A DNA stretch of 64,000 bases from Wenyingzhuangia fucanilytica (GTDB taxonomy: Bacteria; Bacteroidota; Bacteroidia; Flavobacteriales; Flavobacteriaceae), in NCBI RefSeq assembly GCF_001697185.1, contig NZ_CP014224.1, forward strand, positions 3,270,501 to 3,334,500, written 5' to 3'. The notes below the pieces were generated by a model. The model did no database searches and had not been told where the DNA came from. It worked only from the letters and a program-made list of their open reading frames with translations. Of the stretch, positions 34,790 through 43,600 are shown one piece after another (positions within the stretch are counted from its first letter, which is position 1; every line of letters starts with the position of its first letter). The position numbers and the translations under genes were made by a program.

Positions 34790-36109
34790 ATGAAAAATCT
34801 TACCACATTTATACTACTGATAGCCTTTCAATTTTTAAGCGCTCAATATACAGTAACAGGTGTTTTTACAGATAAAGTTGTTGATATTGAGGACGTAGCT
34901 TTATACAGAATTATTAATGGAAAGGCAGATTATGTAAAGTATGCTGATGTAAAAGATAAAGTGTTTACTTTTTCTATGGACAGTTTGCCTGCGGGTAATT
35001 ACAAGGCTTTATATCAAAATGTTAAAACAGGTTATGTAGATTTTATTTTTAATAATGAGGATGTAAAATTTAGTGTTGATAGTAAAAAAGGACAGCCATC
35101 AGTAACTTATTTAGCTTCTAGAGAAAATCAATTATTACAAGCTTATAATTATAGTATTAGTCAGTTACAATATAAGTTAGATTCTATTCAATTGGCATAT
35201 TTTAGTAAGCCCACAACCAATATAGCTAAGTATCAAGAAGTAAAAGCTAAGGTTGATGGTGCTCAAAATTATTATGAAGATTTAGCCAAAGATGATTATT
35301 GTTATGGACTTATAAAAGCTACAAAAAGGTATAATGCGCCCATGCCTTTTGTTTTGCTAGATGAATATTTAGACAATATTATTACGCACTTTTTTGATTA
35401 TATAGATTTTCAAGATGCATCACTTAGAAACTCTATGTTTATTAAAAGCAGATTAAAAGATTATGTTTTTTACCTGCATCAAACAGATGATGTAGTGCAA
35501 CAAAATGAATTGTATATCAATGCAATCAAACAAATTTTGGCAAAAACTTCTGACGATGTGTTTAAAGAAGAAGTTTTACGATTTTTTATTCCAGAGTTTA
35601 TCAAAAAGGAAAATAATAAAGTACTGTCTGCAATAGTTAACATATATAAAGAATTACCAGAAACTATTCAAAATAACGATTTTTTAGCAGAAGTGGATAG
35701 TAAGGCTAGAACTATAATAGGTGTTATTGCTCCTGATATTAAAATATCGGATACAGAAACTTTATACTCTTTAAAAAAGAGCCATATGTATTTGGTTGTG
35801 TTTTGGAGTAGTACTTGTTCTCACTGTGTTATAGAACTACCTAAGCTAAAAGAAATTTTAAATCTTAAAAACAATATTACTGTTGTAGCGGTAGGTTTAG
35901 AAGAAGAAGATACTCAAGAAAAATGGAGTGCTTATGTGGCTGAAAACATTAAAGATTGGAAAAACGTGATGGCTCTAGGAAAGTGGGATAGCAAAGAAGC
36001 TATTGACTATGACGTTAATGCCACACCGACTTATTTTGTGTTGAATAAAGACAAGCGTATTATAGCCAAACCAAACAACTTTAAATTGTTAAAAGAAATA
36101 TTAGAGTAA
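34790..36109 (+). CDS. TlpA-like thioredoxin-fold exported protein
   Basis: A 439-residue exported protein (signal ending FQFLSAQ). The N-terminal part (about 20-130) is a beta-rich DUF4369-like domain, the middle (about 140-310) is helical, and the C-terminal thioredoxin fold (about 315-439) has the active site VFWSSTCSHCVIELPKL (CSHC) and the cis-Pro segment NATPTYFVL. Such proteins reduce periplasmic disulfides, for example in cytochrome maturation. The length and domain order fit Bacteroidota TlpA/DsbE-like proteins. The exact substrate is unknown. Confidence 0.87.
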   Translation: MKNLTTFILLIAFQFLSAQYTVTGVFTDKVVDIEDVALYRIINGKADYVKYADVKDKVFTFSMDSLPAGNYKALYQNVKTGYVDFIFNNEDVKFSVDSKKGQPSVTYLASRENQLLQAYNYSISQLQYKLDSIQLAYFSKPTTNIAKYQEVKAKVDGAQNYYEDLAKDDYCYGLIKATKRYNAPMPFVLLDEYLDNIITHFFDYIDFQDASLRNSMFIKSRLKDYVFYLHQTDDVVQQNELYINAIKQILAKTSDDVFKEEVLRFFIPEFIKKENNKVLSAIVNIYKELPETIQNNDFLAEVDSKARTIIGVIAPDIKISDTETLYSLKKSHMYLVVFWSSTCSHCVIELPKLKEILNLKNNITVVAVGLEEEDTQEKWSAYVAENIKDWKNVMALGKWDSKEAIDYDVNATPTYFVLNKDKRIIAKPNNFKLLKEILE

Positions 36110-36115
36110 TAAGTA

Positions 36116-36478
36116 TTACTCAAAAGCTAAAAAGGCTTCTTTAATATGTTCTATTTTGGTTTCATGTTTGTTTTTAACAATAGCAATTATATCAAAACGA
36201 ACTTCGAGGTCTAAATTTCTTTTTTGTACATAAGCATCTGCTGCGTTTATCAATAATTTTATTTTGGATTTGGTAATAAACTCTTCTGGATTTCCAAAAA
36301 AATCGGTGCTTCTAGTTTTTACTTCTATAATGGTAAGAACGTTGTTTTTAAGGGCAATAATATCAATCTCTGCCTTTAAATAACGCCAGTTTTTATCAAG
36401 AATGGTATAGTCTTGTTTTATTAAGTATTCGGTAGCCAAAGCTTCGCCTAAATGTCCTAAATCGTTATGAGTAGCCAT
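36116..36478 (-). CDS. YraN (UPF0102) family putative nuclease-fold protein
   Basis: A 120-residue protein with the restriction-endonuclease-like YraN signature: GEALATEYLIKQDYTILDKN, AEIDIIALKNNVLTIIEVKT (the D...ExK nuclease-type motif at about residues 37-56) and VRFDIIAI. The role is not established in most bacteria. It converges on the thioredoxin-like gene with six bases between stops. Confidence 0.92.
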   Translation of the reverse strand: MATHNDLGHLGEALATEYLIKQDYTILDKNWRYLKAEIDIIALKNNVLTIIEVKTRSTDFFGNPEEFITKSKIKLLINAADAYVQKRNLDLEVRFDIIAIVKNKHETKIEHIKEAFLAFE

Positions 36479-36552
36479 TTTTATTTCTAAAATAGTTTTT
36501 ATTTAGATAAATATTTGGTTATCAAATAAAAAAGTTTCAATTTTGTGTCATA

Positions 36553-36669
36553 ATGAAACAACAGAATTTACATATCACCCAATTAATCGCTTCTACGAAG
36601 TCGTTATCAAAATCTATTATGGTCAAGAACCATAAGGATGGGATGTTATTATGTATTTGTAAGTTTTAA
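36553..36669 (+). CDS. Possible 38-aa peptide, first unit
   Basis: ATG-initiated, 38 codons, starting MKQQNLHITQ and ending in a Cys-containing ICKF. It is basic with no membrane helix. The segment 36637-36645 inside it is exactly complementary to the 5' arm and loop of the terminator downstream, so it could be a leader peptide rather than a product gene. Coding potential is unproven. Confidence 0.3.
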   Translation: MKQQNLHITQLIASTKSLSKSIMVKNHKDGMLLCICKF

Positions 36670-36703
36670 ATAGAGAAAAATAAATTTAAAAAATATATAA
36701 AAA

Positions 36704-36726
36704 GCATCCCATCGGGATGCTTTTTT
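36704..36726 (+). terminator. Terminator of first unit
   Basis: Perfect 7-bp GC-rich stem GCATCCC / GGGATGC with an ATC loop and six T. It is one of the strongest terminators in the window although no sizeable gene precedes it. Confidence 0.88.
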
Positions 36727-36757
36727 CGTTTAATACCAATCATAAATTTTTAGTACC

Positions 36758-36880
36758 ATGAACACACATTGCAACATTTCCATTTTAAAATCTAAACAGG
36801 CTTTAGCAGTAAAGTTTATGATGGCTTTACAGCAGGTCAAATCAAAGAATACAGTCCTTTATAAAAAAGATTATAGGTAA
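36758..36880 (+). CDS. Possible 40-aa peptide, second unit
   Basis: A 40-codon frame starting MNTHCNISIL and ending YKKDYR, Lys-rich with a mid helix. I do not recognise it. It lies between two hairpins. Evidence for expression is only positional. Confidence 0.3.
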   Translation: MNTHCNISILKSKQALAVKFMMALQQVKSKNTVLYKKDYR

Positions 36881-36910
36881 TTAATTATCAACATATTCAA
36901 TATTTATAAA

Positions 36911-36934
36911 GGCACTTTTTAAAGTGTCTTTTTT
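36911..36934 (+). terminator. Hairpin with T-run after second unit
   Basis: Stem GGCACTTT / AAAGTGTC (with one G-U pair) followed by six T. Confidence 0.7.
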
Positions 36935-36955
36935 ATTGAGCAAAATTTAAATAAT

Positions 36956-37102
36956 ATGAAAAATAATATAGAAAGAATCAATCAAATATTTCAAAACAAC
37001 TTTATAAACAACATCATCCAAATCAATAGAAAACTCTATCCAAATCCTTATTTTTTGGAAGAAGAAAATAGAACTGATGATGAACCAATTCTGTTTATAT
37101 GA
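36956..37102 (+). CDS. Possible 48-aa peptide, third unit
   Basis: A 48-codon frame (MKNNIERINQ ...) with an Asn/Ile-rich amphipathic helix and an acidic end (EENRTDDEPILFI). No family is recognised. It is immediately followed by a strong bidirectional terminator. Confidence 0.35.
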   Translation: MKNNIERINQIFQNNFINNIIQINRKLYPNPYFLEEENRTDDEPILFI

Positions 37103-37112
37103 ATTGATATAA

Positions 37113-37149
37113 AAAATTACGACTGCTGATTTTAGGTAGTCGTAATTTT
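37113..37149. terminator. Bidirectional terminator
   Basis: Perfect 12-bp arms AAAATTACGACT / AGTCGTAATTTT with A- and T-rich ends. It lies between the third short ORF and the convergent LD-carboxypeptidase gene, overlapping its terminal region. Confidence 0.88.
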
Positions 37150-37150
37150 A

Positions 37151-38128
37151 TTATTTAGTGAACTCTACTGTTGAGGTTTTTTCTTTAACAGTCATGTTTA
37201 TTTCGTGTCCAAAAATAAGTCCTAAGTTTTTGTCTTCGTGACCTGCAGGAAAATCAAACAAAACAGGAAAGTTGTATTTTTTAACAATGCTAAGTACAAT
37301 TTCTTCTATGCTTTGTCCAAATTCAGGATAGTTTTTTTTAGTATCGGTAAAATCTCCTAAAATAAGTCCTGCACAATCTTTAAAATATCCTTTTCTGTCT
37401 AAAGCTCTTAGCAGTCTATCAATATGATATTTGTACTCTCCAATTTCTTCTATAAACAAGATTTTATCTTTTGTAGAAAAACAAGTACTAGTACCAATCA
37501 TATTTTCTAAGATGGTTAAATTTCCACCAATAACAACTCCAGAACAGTTCCCTGTTTGATTGAATTCGTTAGATTGAATATGATAAGTAGGTAAGTTGCC
37601 TTTAATAATATTGTTTAATTGTTCCATACTTTCCTCAATGGCCGGATAAGACTCTTTAAAATTGATAGGCATAGGAGCATGAATACTTTGAAATCCTAAG
37701 TTGTGTAACTTATTGTGAAACACAGTAATATCAGAATAACCAATAAGCCATTTAGGGTTTTTAGCAAAATTGTTAAAATTTAAATCATCAATAATTCTTA
37801 CCGATCCATATCCGCCACGAGCACACCAAATAGCTTTGGCTGTTGGATGATCTAAAGCCCATTGCATGTCTTGTAAACGCTGAGTATCTGTACCAGCAAA
37901 ATGATAATGCTCATTAAAAACAGCATCGCCAATAATTACGGTATATCCCCAATTTTCAAAAGTTTCTTTCGCTTTTTCTATAGCCAAAGGTTGTTTTACA
38001 ATTCCAGCAGGAGCCACAATTAAAATAGTATCTCCCTGTTTTAAATAATCGGGTTGGGTAAAAGTGATGTTTTGACTGTTCATAGTAGTTATCACAAAGA
38101 AAAAAATGAGCCTAAAAAAGGATTTCAT
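37151..38128 (-). CDS. LD-carboxypeptidase (peptidase family S66)
   Basis: About 325 residues from ATG 38128 (MKSFFRLIFFFVITTMNSQ, a signal peptide). It cleaves the L,D-bond of tetrapeptide stems during peptidoglycan recycling. The S66 motifs are visible: ARGGYGS substrate loop, WLIGYSDIT with the nucleophile Ser, LFIEEIGEY with the catalytic Glu, and AGHEDKNLGL with the His. The signal peptide suggests export, whereas classical LdcA is cytoplasmic, so a periplasmic variant is inferred. Confidence 0.91.
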   Translation of the reverse strand: MKSFFRLIFFFVITTMNSQNITFTQPDYLKQGDTILIVAPAGIVKQPLAIEKAKETFENWGYTVIIGDAVFNEHYHFAGTDTQRLQDMQWALDHPTAKAIWCARGGYGSVRIIDDLNFNNFAKNPKWLIGYSDITVFHNKLHNLGFQSIHAPMPINFKESYPAIEESMEQLNNIIKGNLPTYHIQSNEFNQTGNCSGVVIGGNLTILENMIGTSTCFSTKDKILFIEEIGEYKYHIDRLLRALDRKGYFKDCAGLILGDFTDTKKNYPEFGQSIEEIVLSIVKKYNFPVLFDFPAGHEDKNLGLIFGHEINMTVKEKTSTVEFTK

Positions 38129-38201
38129 ATGGTTGATTTGATATTCAAAAATAAACATTTAATATTTAGAGCTAATAGTGTTAATGATATTCTACAAATC
38201 A

Positions 38202-38236
38202 TTGTTATAATGTTTCACAACAGAATTGTATTTTTG
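38202..38236 (+). promoter_or_regulatory. Putative metG promoter
   Basis: TTG at 38202-38204 and TATTTTTG at 38229-38236, spaced 24 bases (slightly long), 21 bases before the metG start. Confidence 0.45.
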
Positions 38237-38257
38237 CGGTCTAAAATTATGTAATTC

Positions 38258-40363
38258 ATGAACAATCCTAAAAGATATACCATTACAACCGCTTTGCCAT
38301 ATACTAACGGACCCATTCATATTGGGCATTTGGCAGGAGTTTATGTACCTGCTGATATTTATGTACGTTACTTGCGTAACAAAGGTAGAGATGTAGCTTT
38401 TGTTGGAGGTTCTGATGAGCATGGAGTGCCTATTACTATTAAGGCTAAAAAAGAAGGGGTAACGCCACAAGATGTGGTAGATAAATATCACGGAATTATT
38501 AAAAAATCTTTTGAAGATTTTGGAATTTCTTATGATAATTATTCAAGAACATCGGCACCTATTCATCATAAAACAGCTTCGGAATTTTTTACCAAGTTGT
38601 ATGAAAAAGGGGAATTTATAGAAAAAGTAGAATCTCAATTGTTTGATGAAGAAGCCAATCAGTTTTTGGCTGATAGATTTGTAGTGGGAACTTGCCCAAA
38701 ATGTGGTGATGAGAATTCTTATGGAGACCAATGTGAAAAATGTGGAACCTCTCACAATGCAACAGATTTAATCAACCCAAAATCTGCCATTACAGGAAAT
38801 GTACCTACGGTTAAAGAAACCAAACACTGGTTTTTACCTTTAGATAAGCACGAAGCCTTTTTAAAAGAATGGATTTTAGAAGGTCATAAAGACGATTGGA
38901 AATCTAATGTTTACGGACAAGTAAAATCTTGGATTGATGATGGTTTACGCCCAAGAGCGGTAACTCGTGATTTAGATTGGGGAATTCCAGTTCCTGTAGA
39001 AGGAGCAGATGGAAAAGTTTTATACGTTTGGTTTGATGCCCCAATTGGATATATTTCATCAACCAAAGAATGGGCAGAAGCCAATGGAAAAGATTGGGAA
39101 CCTTATTGGAAAGACAAAGACACCAAATTGGTACATTTTATAGGAAAAGATAATATTGTATTCCACTGTATTATTTTCCCAGCCATGTTAAAAGCCAATG
39201 GAGATTATATTATGCCAGATAATGTGCCTGCTAATGAGTTTTTAAATTTAGAAGGTAATAAATTGTCAACGTCTAAAAATTGGGCGGTATGGTTGCATGA
39301 ATATTTAGAAGATTTCCCTGGTAAACAAGACGTATTGCGTTATGCTTTAACAGCCAATGCACCAGAAACTAAGGATAACGATTTTACTTGGAAAGATTTT
39401 CAGGCAAGAAATAACAACGAGTTGGTGGCCATTTTTGGAAACTTTATTAATAGAGTAGTGGTGCTAACCAACAAATATTATAATGGAGAAGTTCCTGTTG
39501 CTGGAGCATTATCGGAGTTAGACGGAGATGTTTTAGCTCAGGTAAAAGAATTCCCAAATATTATTTCAAGATCTATGGAACGTTACCGTTTTAGAGAAGC
39601 GTTGTCAGAAATGATGAACTTAGCTCGTTTGGGTAACAAATACTTAGCAGATGAAGAGCCTTGGAAATTGGTAAAAACAGATGAGGAGCGTACTAAAACA
39701 ATTATGTATGTTGCTTTACAAATTGCTGCTGCATTGTCTGTTTTATCAGAACCATTTTTACCATTTAGTGCCAACAAATTAAAAGGAATTTTAAAATTAG
39801 GATCTTCGAACGAGGTCATCGAGCGTAGTCGAGATGGAGTAGAGAAGCAATCTGATTTAATTTGGGATGATGTAGAAAATAAAGACGAATTAATTCCTTC
39901 TGGGCATATCATTGGAAAATCAGAATTGTTGTTTGCTAAAATTGAAGATGCTGAAATTCAAGCACAAATAGATAAATTAGAAGCAACAAAATTAGCCAAT
40001 GCTGCCGAAGCTAAAGTAGTAGAGCCGCAAAAAGAAACCATAGGTTTTGAGGATTTTACCAAATTAGATATTAGAACAGGTACTATTATAGAAGCAGAAA
40101 AAATGCCAAAAGCTAAAAAATTATTGGTGTTAAAAGTAGATACAGGTATTGATGTAAGAACCATTGTTTCTGGAATTGCAGAAAGCTATAAGCCAGAAGA
40201 TATTATAGGTCAAAAAGTTTCTGTTTTGGTAAATCTAGCACCACGTAAATTAAGAGGTGTAGAAAGTGAAGGAATGATTTTAATGACAGATACCAAAGAT
40301 GGAAAATTATCTTTTATAGCACCGTCAGAAGACAATGTTGCCAATGGTGAGTTTGTAAGTTAG
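38258..40363 (+). CDS. metG: Methionyl-tRNA synthetase with C-terminal tRNA-binding domain
   Basis: A 701-residue class I synthetase charging tRNA-Met. The HIGH motif is [10 protein letters not shown] (about 18-27), a Cys4 zinc knuckle CPKCG...CEKCG at about 146-162, and the KMSKS loop appears as KLSTSKN (about 335-341). The last ~105 residues are an EMAP/Arc1p-type tRNA-binding domain ([11 protein letters not shown] ... RGVESEGM). Between the anticodon-binding domain and this tail, residues about 518-530 ([14 protein letters not shown]) are encoded by a REP-like palindromic sequence, an apparent in-frame insertion in a linker. Confidence 0.95.
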   Translation: MNNPKRYTITTALPYTNGPIHIGHLAGVYVPADIYVRYLRNKGRDVAFVGGSDEHGVPITIKAKKEGVTPQDVVDKYHGIIKKSFEDFGISYDNYSRTSAPIHHKTASEFFTKLYEKGEFIEKVESQLFDEEANQFLADRFVVGTCPKCGDENSYGDQCEKCGTSHNATDLINPKSAITGNVPTVKETKHWFLPLDKHEAFLKEWILEGHKDDWKSNVYGQVKSWIDDGLRPRAVTRDLDWGIPVPVEGADGKVLYVWFDAPIGYISSTKEWAEANGKDWEPYWKDKDTKLVHFIGKDNIVFHCIIFPAMLKANGDYIMPDNVPANEFLNLEGNKLSTSKNWAVWLHEYLEDFPGKQDVLRYALTANAPETKDNDFTWKDFQARNNNELVAIFGNFINRVVVLTNKYYNGEVPVAGALSELDGDVLAQVKEFPNIISRSMERYRFREALSEMMNLARLGNKYLADEEPWKLVKTDEERTKTIMYVALQIAAALSVLSEPFLPFSANKLKGILKLGSSNEVIERSRDGVEKQSDLIWDDVENKDELIPSGHIIGKSELLFAKIEDAEIQAQIDKLEATKLANAAEAKVVEPQKETIGFEDFTKLDIRTGTIIEAEKMPKAKKLLVLKVDTGIDVRTIVSGIAESYKPEDIIGQKVSVLVNLAPRKLRGVESEGMILMTDTKDGKLSFIAPSEDNVANGEFVS
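39808..39849 (+). repeat. REP-like element inside metG
   Basis: The sequence gaggtcatcgagcgtagtcg and its continuation contain CATC...GATG ends around CGAGCGTAGTCGAG, the same kind of core as the TCGACTACGCTCGA elements scattered between genes in many flavobacteria. Its base composition is much richer in G and C than its surroundings, and it is read in frame. Confidence 0.6.
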
Positions 40364-40398
40364 CAAACTTTGTTTTTGCTAAAAAACATAAAATAAAT

Positions 40399-40431
40399 AA
40401 AAAGGTCTGTATAAATATACAGACCTTTTTT
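40399..40431 (+). terminator. Terminator after metG
   Basis: Perfect 10-bp arms GGTCTGTATA / TATACAGACC with A-run before and T-run after. Confidence 0.92.
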
Positions 40432-40647
40432 GTTTTATAGTTTAGTTAGTTTATCTCTAATAAATCAGAGAATTGATTGCGAATATAATAATATTATTTA
40501 ATAAACACCAAAAAAATAACAAAGATTGACTTTTAGTTAAAAAATGAATGTTTTAAAATAAAAGGAATATTGAATTTAATCGTTTGTAGAAGTTATATTT
40601 GTTATTAAAATATGGATTGATAAACAATCCTTTAAGCTGTGAAAGTA

Positions 40648-43600
40648 ATGCCAAAAACAATTTTACATTTCTTAAAAAAAGCTGTCCATTTTTTTAAATG
40701 GATGTTTTTAGGGCTGTTAGGGTTGTTTGTAATATTGGTTTTTTTTATCCGTAGCCCTTGGGGACAAAACCTGATTAAGAATAAAATTACTGAATTTGTT
40801 TCGGAAAAAATTGAAACCAATTTTAGCATAGAAAAAATATACTTAGGTTTTTCTGGGAATTTAATTATTGAAGAGCTTTACCTAGAAGATCAGCAAAAAG
40901 ATACTTTATTATATAGTAAATCCTTAGAGGTTTCTGTAGCAATTTTGCCTATCATAACCCAAAATACAATTTATGTAAAATCTGTAGATTGGACGGATTT
41001 AAAGGCTAAGGTGTATCAGTCCGAAAAACAACATCAATACAATTTTGATTATATTATTAATGCTTTTGTAGATCCAAATGCAGAGGAAAAACCTGTGCAA
41101 GAAAGCGATTCTTCTCCATTAGAAATAAAAGTAGGAACAATAAATTTTGCTGATTTTGATTTACTTTTTAACGATGAGGTTTTAGGAGTAAATACTCATT
41201 TAAAGTTGGGGAATTTAGGATTGGCATTTGGCAATCAATTTAACATCAATACTTTTCATTTTCCTATAAAAAAATTGGAACTAGCTAATGTAGATTTTAA
41301 TTATACTCAAAGTAAATCTTTTCCAGAAACCGAAGAAAGTCAAGAGGAATCTCCTTCTCCCTTTTTAGAAATTGAGCAATTAAGTTTAGAAAATATAAAG
41401 GTTTATTATCAAGATAAAATAGCCAATAATTTAGCAGATGTAAATCTTGGTTTGTTTTTTATTGATAATGCTTTGGTTGATTTAAGCTCTCAAAAAATAG
41501 AAGTTGAAGAAATTGGTTTAAACAATACTTTTGCAAATTTAACTTTGATAAGTGAGAAAAAATCAACAGTACAAGATACTACCCAAACAGCTGTAAACAC
41601 AAAGTTTGAGTGGCCAAATTGGAATATAAATGTTGAGGAATTGGCATTTAAAAATAATAGTATTGCTTTAAAAACAGGGAAAAATATTACATCCAAAAAC
41701 ATATTTAATCCAGAAGATTTTAAAATTAGCGAAACCAATATTTTGTTGAATGATTTTAGCTTGTTTAAAAATCATTTGTCTTTAGATTTAAAAGAAATAT
41801 CATTTAAAGAAAAATGCGGATTTAACTTAAAAGAATTAGCCTTAAAAGGAATGGTTACTCCTGAGCAAATAGCTATTTCTACATTAAAAATTGCTACTAA
41901 TAATAGCGCTATTCAAACCTATGGAAAGGTTACCTATCACTCTATAAATGATTTTATCAATCAACCTAAAAACACCAAGTTTAATGTAGATATAAGTCGC
42001 ATAAATTTAAACGTAAAGGATGCGTATTATTTTAATGAGGAATTAAAAGAAAATGAATATCTAAATAAATTTTCTAAACATCCAATAACTGGAAATATAA
42101 AGGCAAATGGTGCGTTGCAAAATATTGATATTGCAGATTTACATTTAAACTGGGGAGAAAAAACAACAGTAGATTTATCAGGAAAAATTAAAGAGGTTTT
42201 ATCGGAAAATAACTTGAGTTTTGAACTTCCAAATATCCGTTTTAAAACGGATAGAAAATCGGTTTTATCACTCATTAATGAACAGGATTTCGGAATTAGT
42301 GTGCCTAATATAATTGATTTAAAATCAGATGTAAAAGGGAGTTTATCAGAAATAAAAACCAATACTTTTTTAAAGTTAGACAAAGGAAATATTTCTTTAA
42401 AAGGCGATTTTAAAAATAGTAAAAAATCACAAGTTAAGGGAACTTTAAAAGTGACTGATTTAAACTTAGGAAAACTAATAAATAATCCTAAAGTAGGGGT
42501 GCTAGGTTTTAACACAAATGTAAACGCCGACTGGGTTGATGTTCACAATTTAAATGCAGAGTTAAGCACCACGTTTTCTAATTTAATTTTTGATGATTAT
42601 AATTATAATCCACTTGTTATAAACGGAAATGTAATAGATGGAAAAGGAAGTGTTACAACTACTTTTAAAGATGAAAATTTAGATTTTGATACTAAAACAA
42701 ATATCAAATTAGACTCTTTAATAACCAATATTACCTCGGCAATTAATATTAATGGAGTGAATCTTCAATCTTTAAAATTAACAGAAGAAAATTTAAAAGC
42801 AAGATTAAATATTAAGGTAGATTATAAAACCCATGCCGATGGTTTTACAGCAAAAGCGCAAACGGAAAATGGTTTGTTGGTGTATCAAAACGAATCTTTT
42901 CCTATCAGTAATTTTTTAATCAACACCAATATTGCTACAGATTCTACCAACGTTAGTGTAGAGAGCGGATTGTTAAATTTAAATTTACAAGCAAACACCA
43001 ATCCCGAAAAAATTTCTAGTGCTATTAACAAACACATCAGCGCTTATTTTTCTAAAAATAGATTAGATACTGTTGCTGGGAATACTTTTTTAAATGCGGA
43101 GTTATCTATCAGTCAAGATCCAATGTTAGATCAAGTATTTTTAAAAGGATTAAATGAATTTGAACCCATAACTTTTAAGTTATCGTTTAACGAATTAGAA
43201 AAAAAACTGATTTCATCATTCAATATTCCTTTTGTAGAATATCAAGGAAGCAGTATAAAAAACGGGCAGTTTTCTTTAAATAGTGGTACAAATAATTTTG
43301 ATTTAGATTTTAAGGTAGATAACGTAAAATATAATCCTGTTAACATCCAAAATATAAATTTGCAAGGAAAAGTAGTTGATGGTAATGTTCTTTTAGATTT
43401 TTCTACTGCTGATGAAACAGAAAAAATCATCAATATTAAAACAGAAATTGCTGCAAATGATTCTTTGGTAAAATTCCATGTAAATCCAAAAGATTTAATT
43501 TTAAACAGAAAGCCTTGGGCAATACCAGAAAATAATGCCATTTTATTTAATGGCAACATCACCTCAAAAGATTTTGAGTTGTCTAGAAACAATCAGGTTT

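Larger units (their letters stand above)
36479..37112 (+). other. Region of three short ORFs each followed by a hairpin
   Basis: This 0.6-kb stretch has no normal-sized gene. Reading rightward it shows three units: a 38-codon frame (36553-36669) then a terminator (36704-36726); a 40-codon frame (36758-36880) then a hairpin (36911-36934); a 48-codon frame (36956-37102) then a terminator (37113-37149). The repeated ORF-hairpin plan is not typical of plain intergenic DNA. The peptides do not resemble each other or anything I recognise. Confidence 0.5.
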
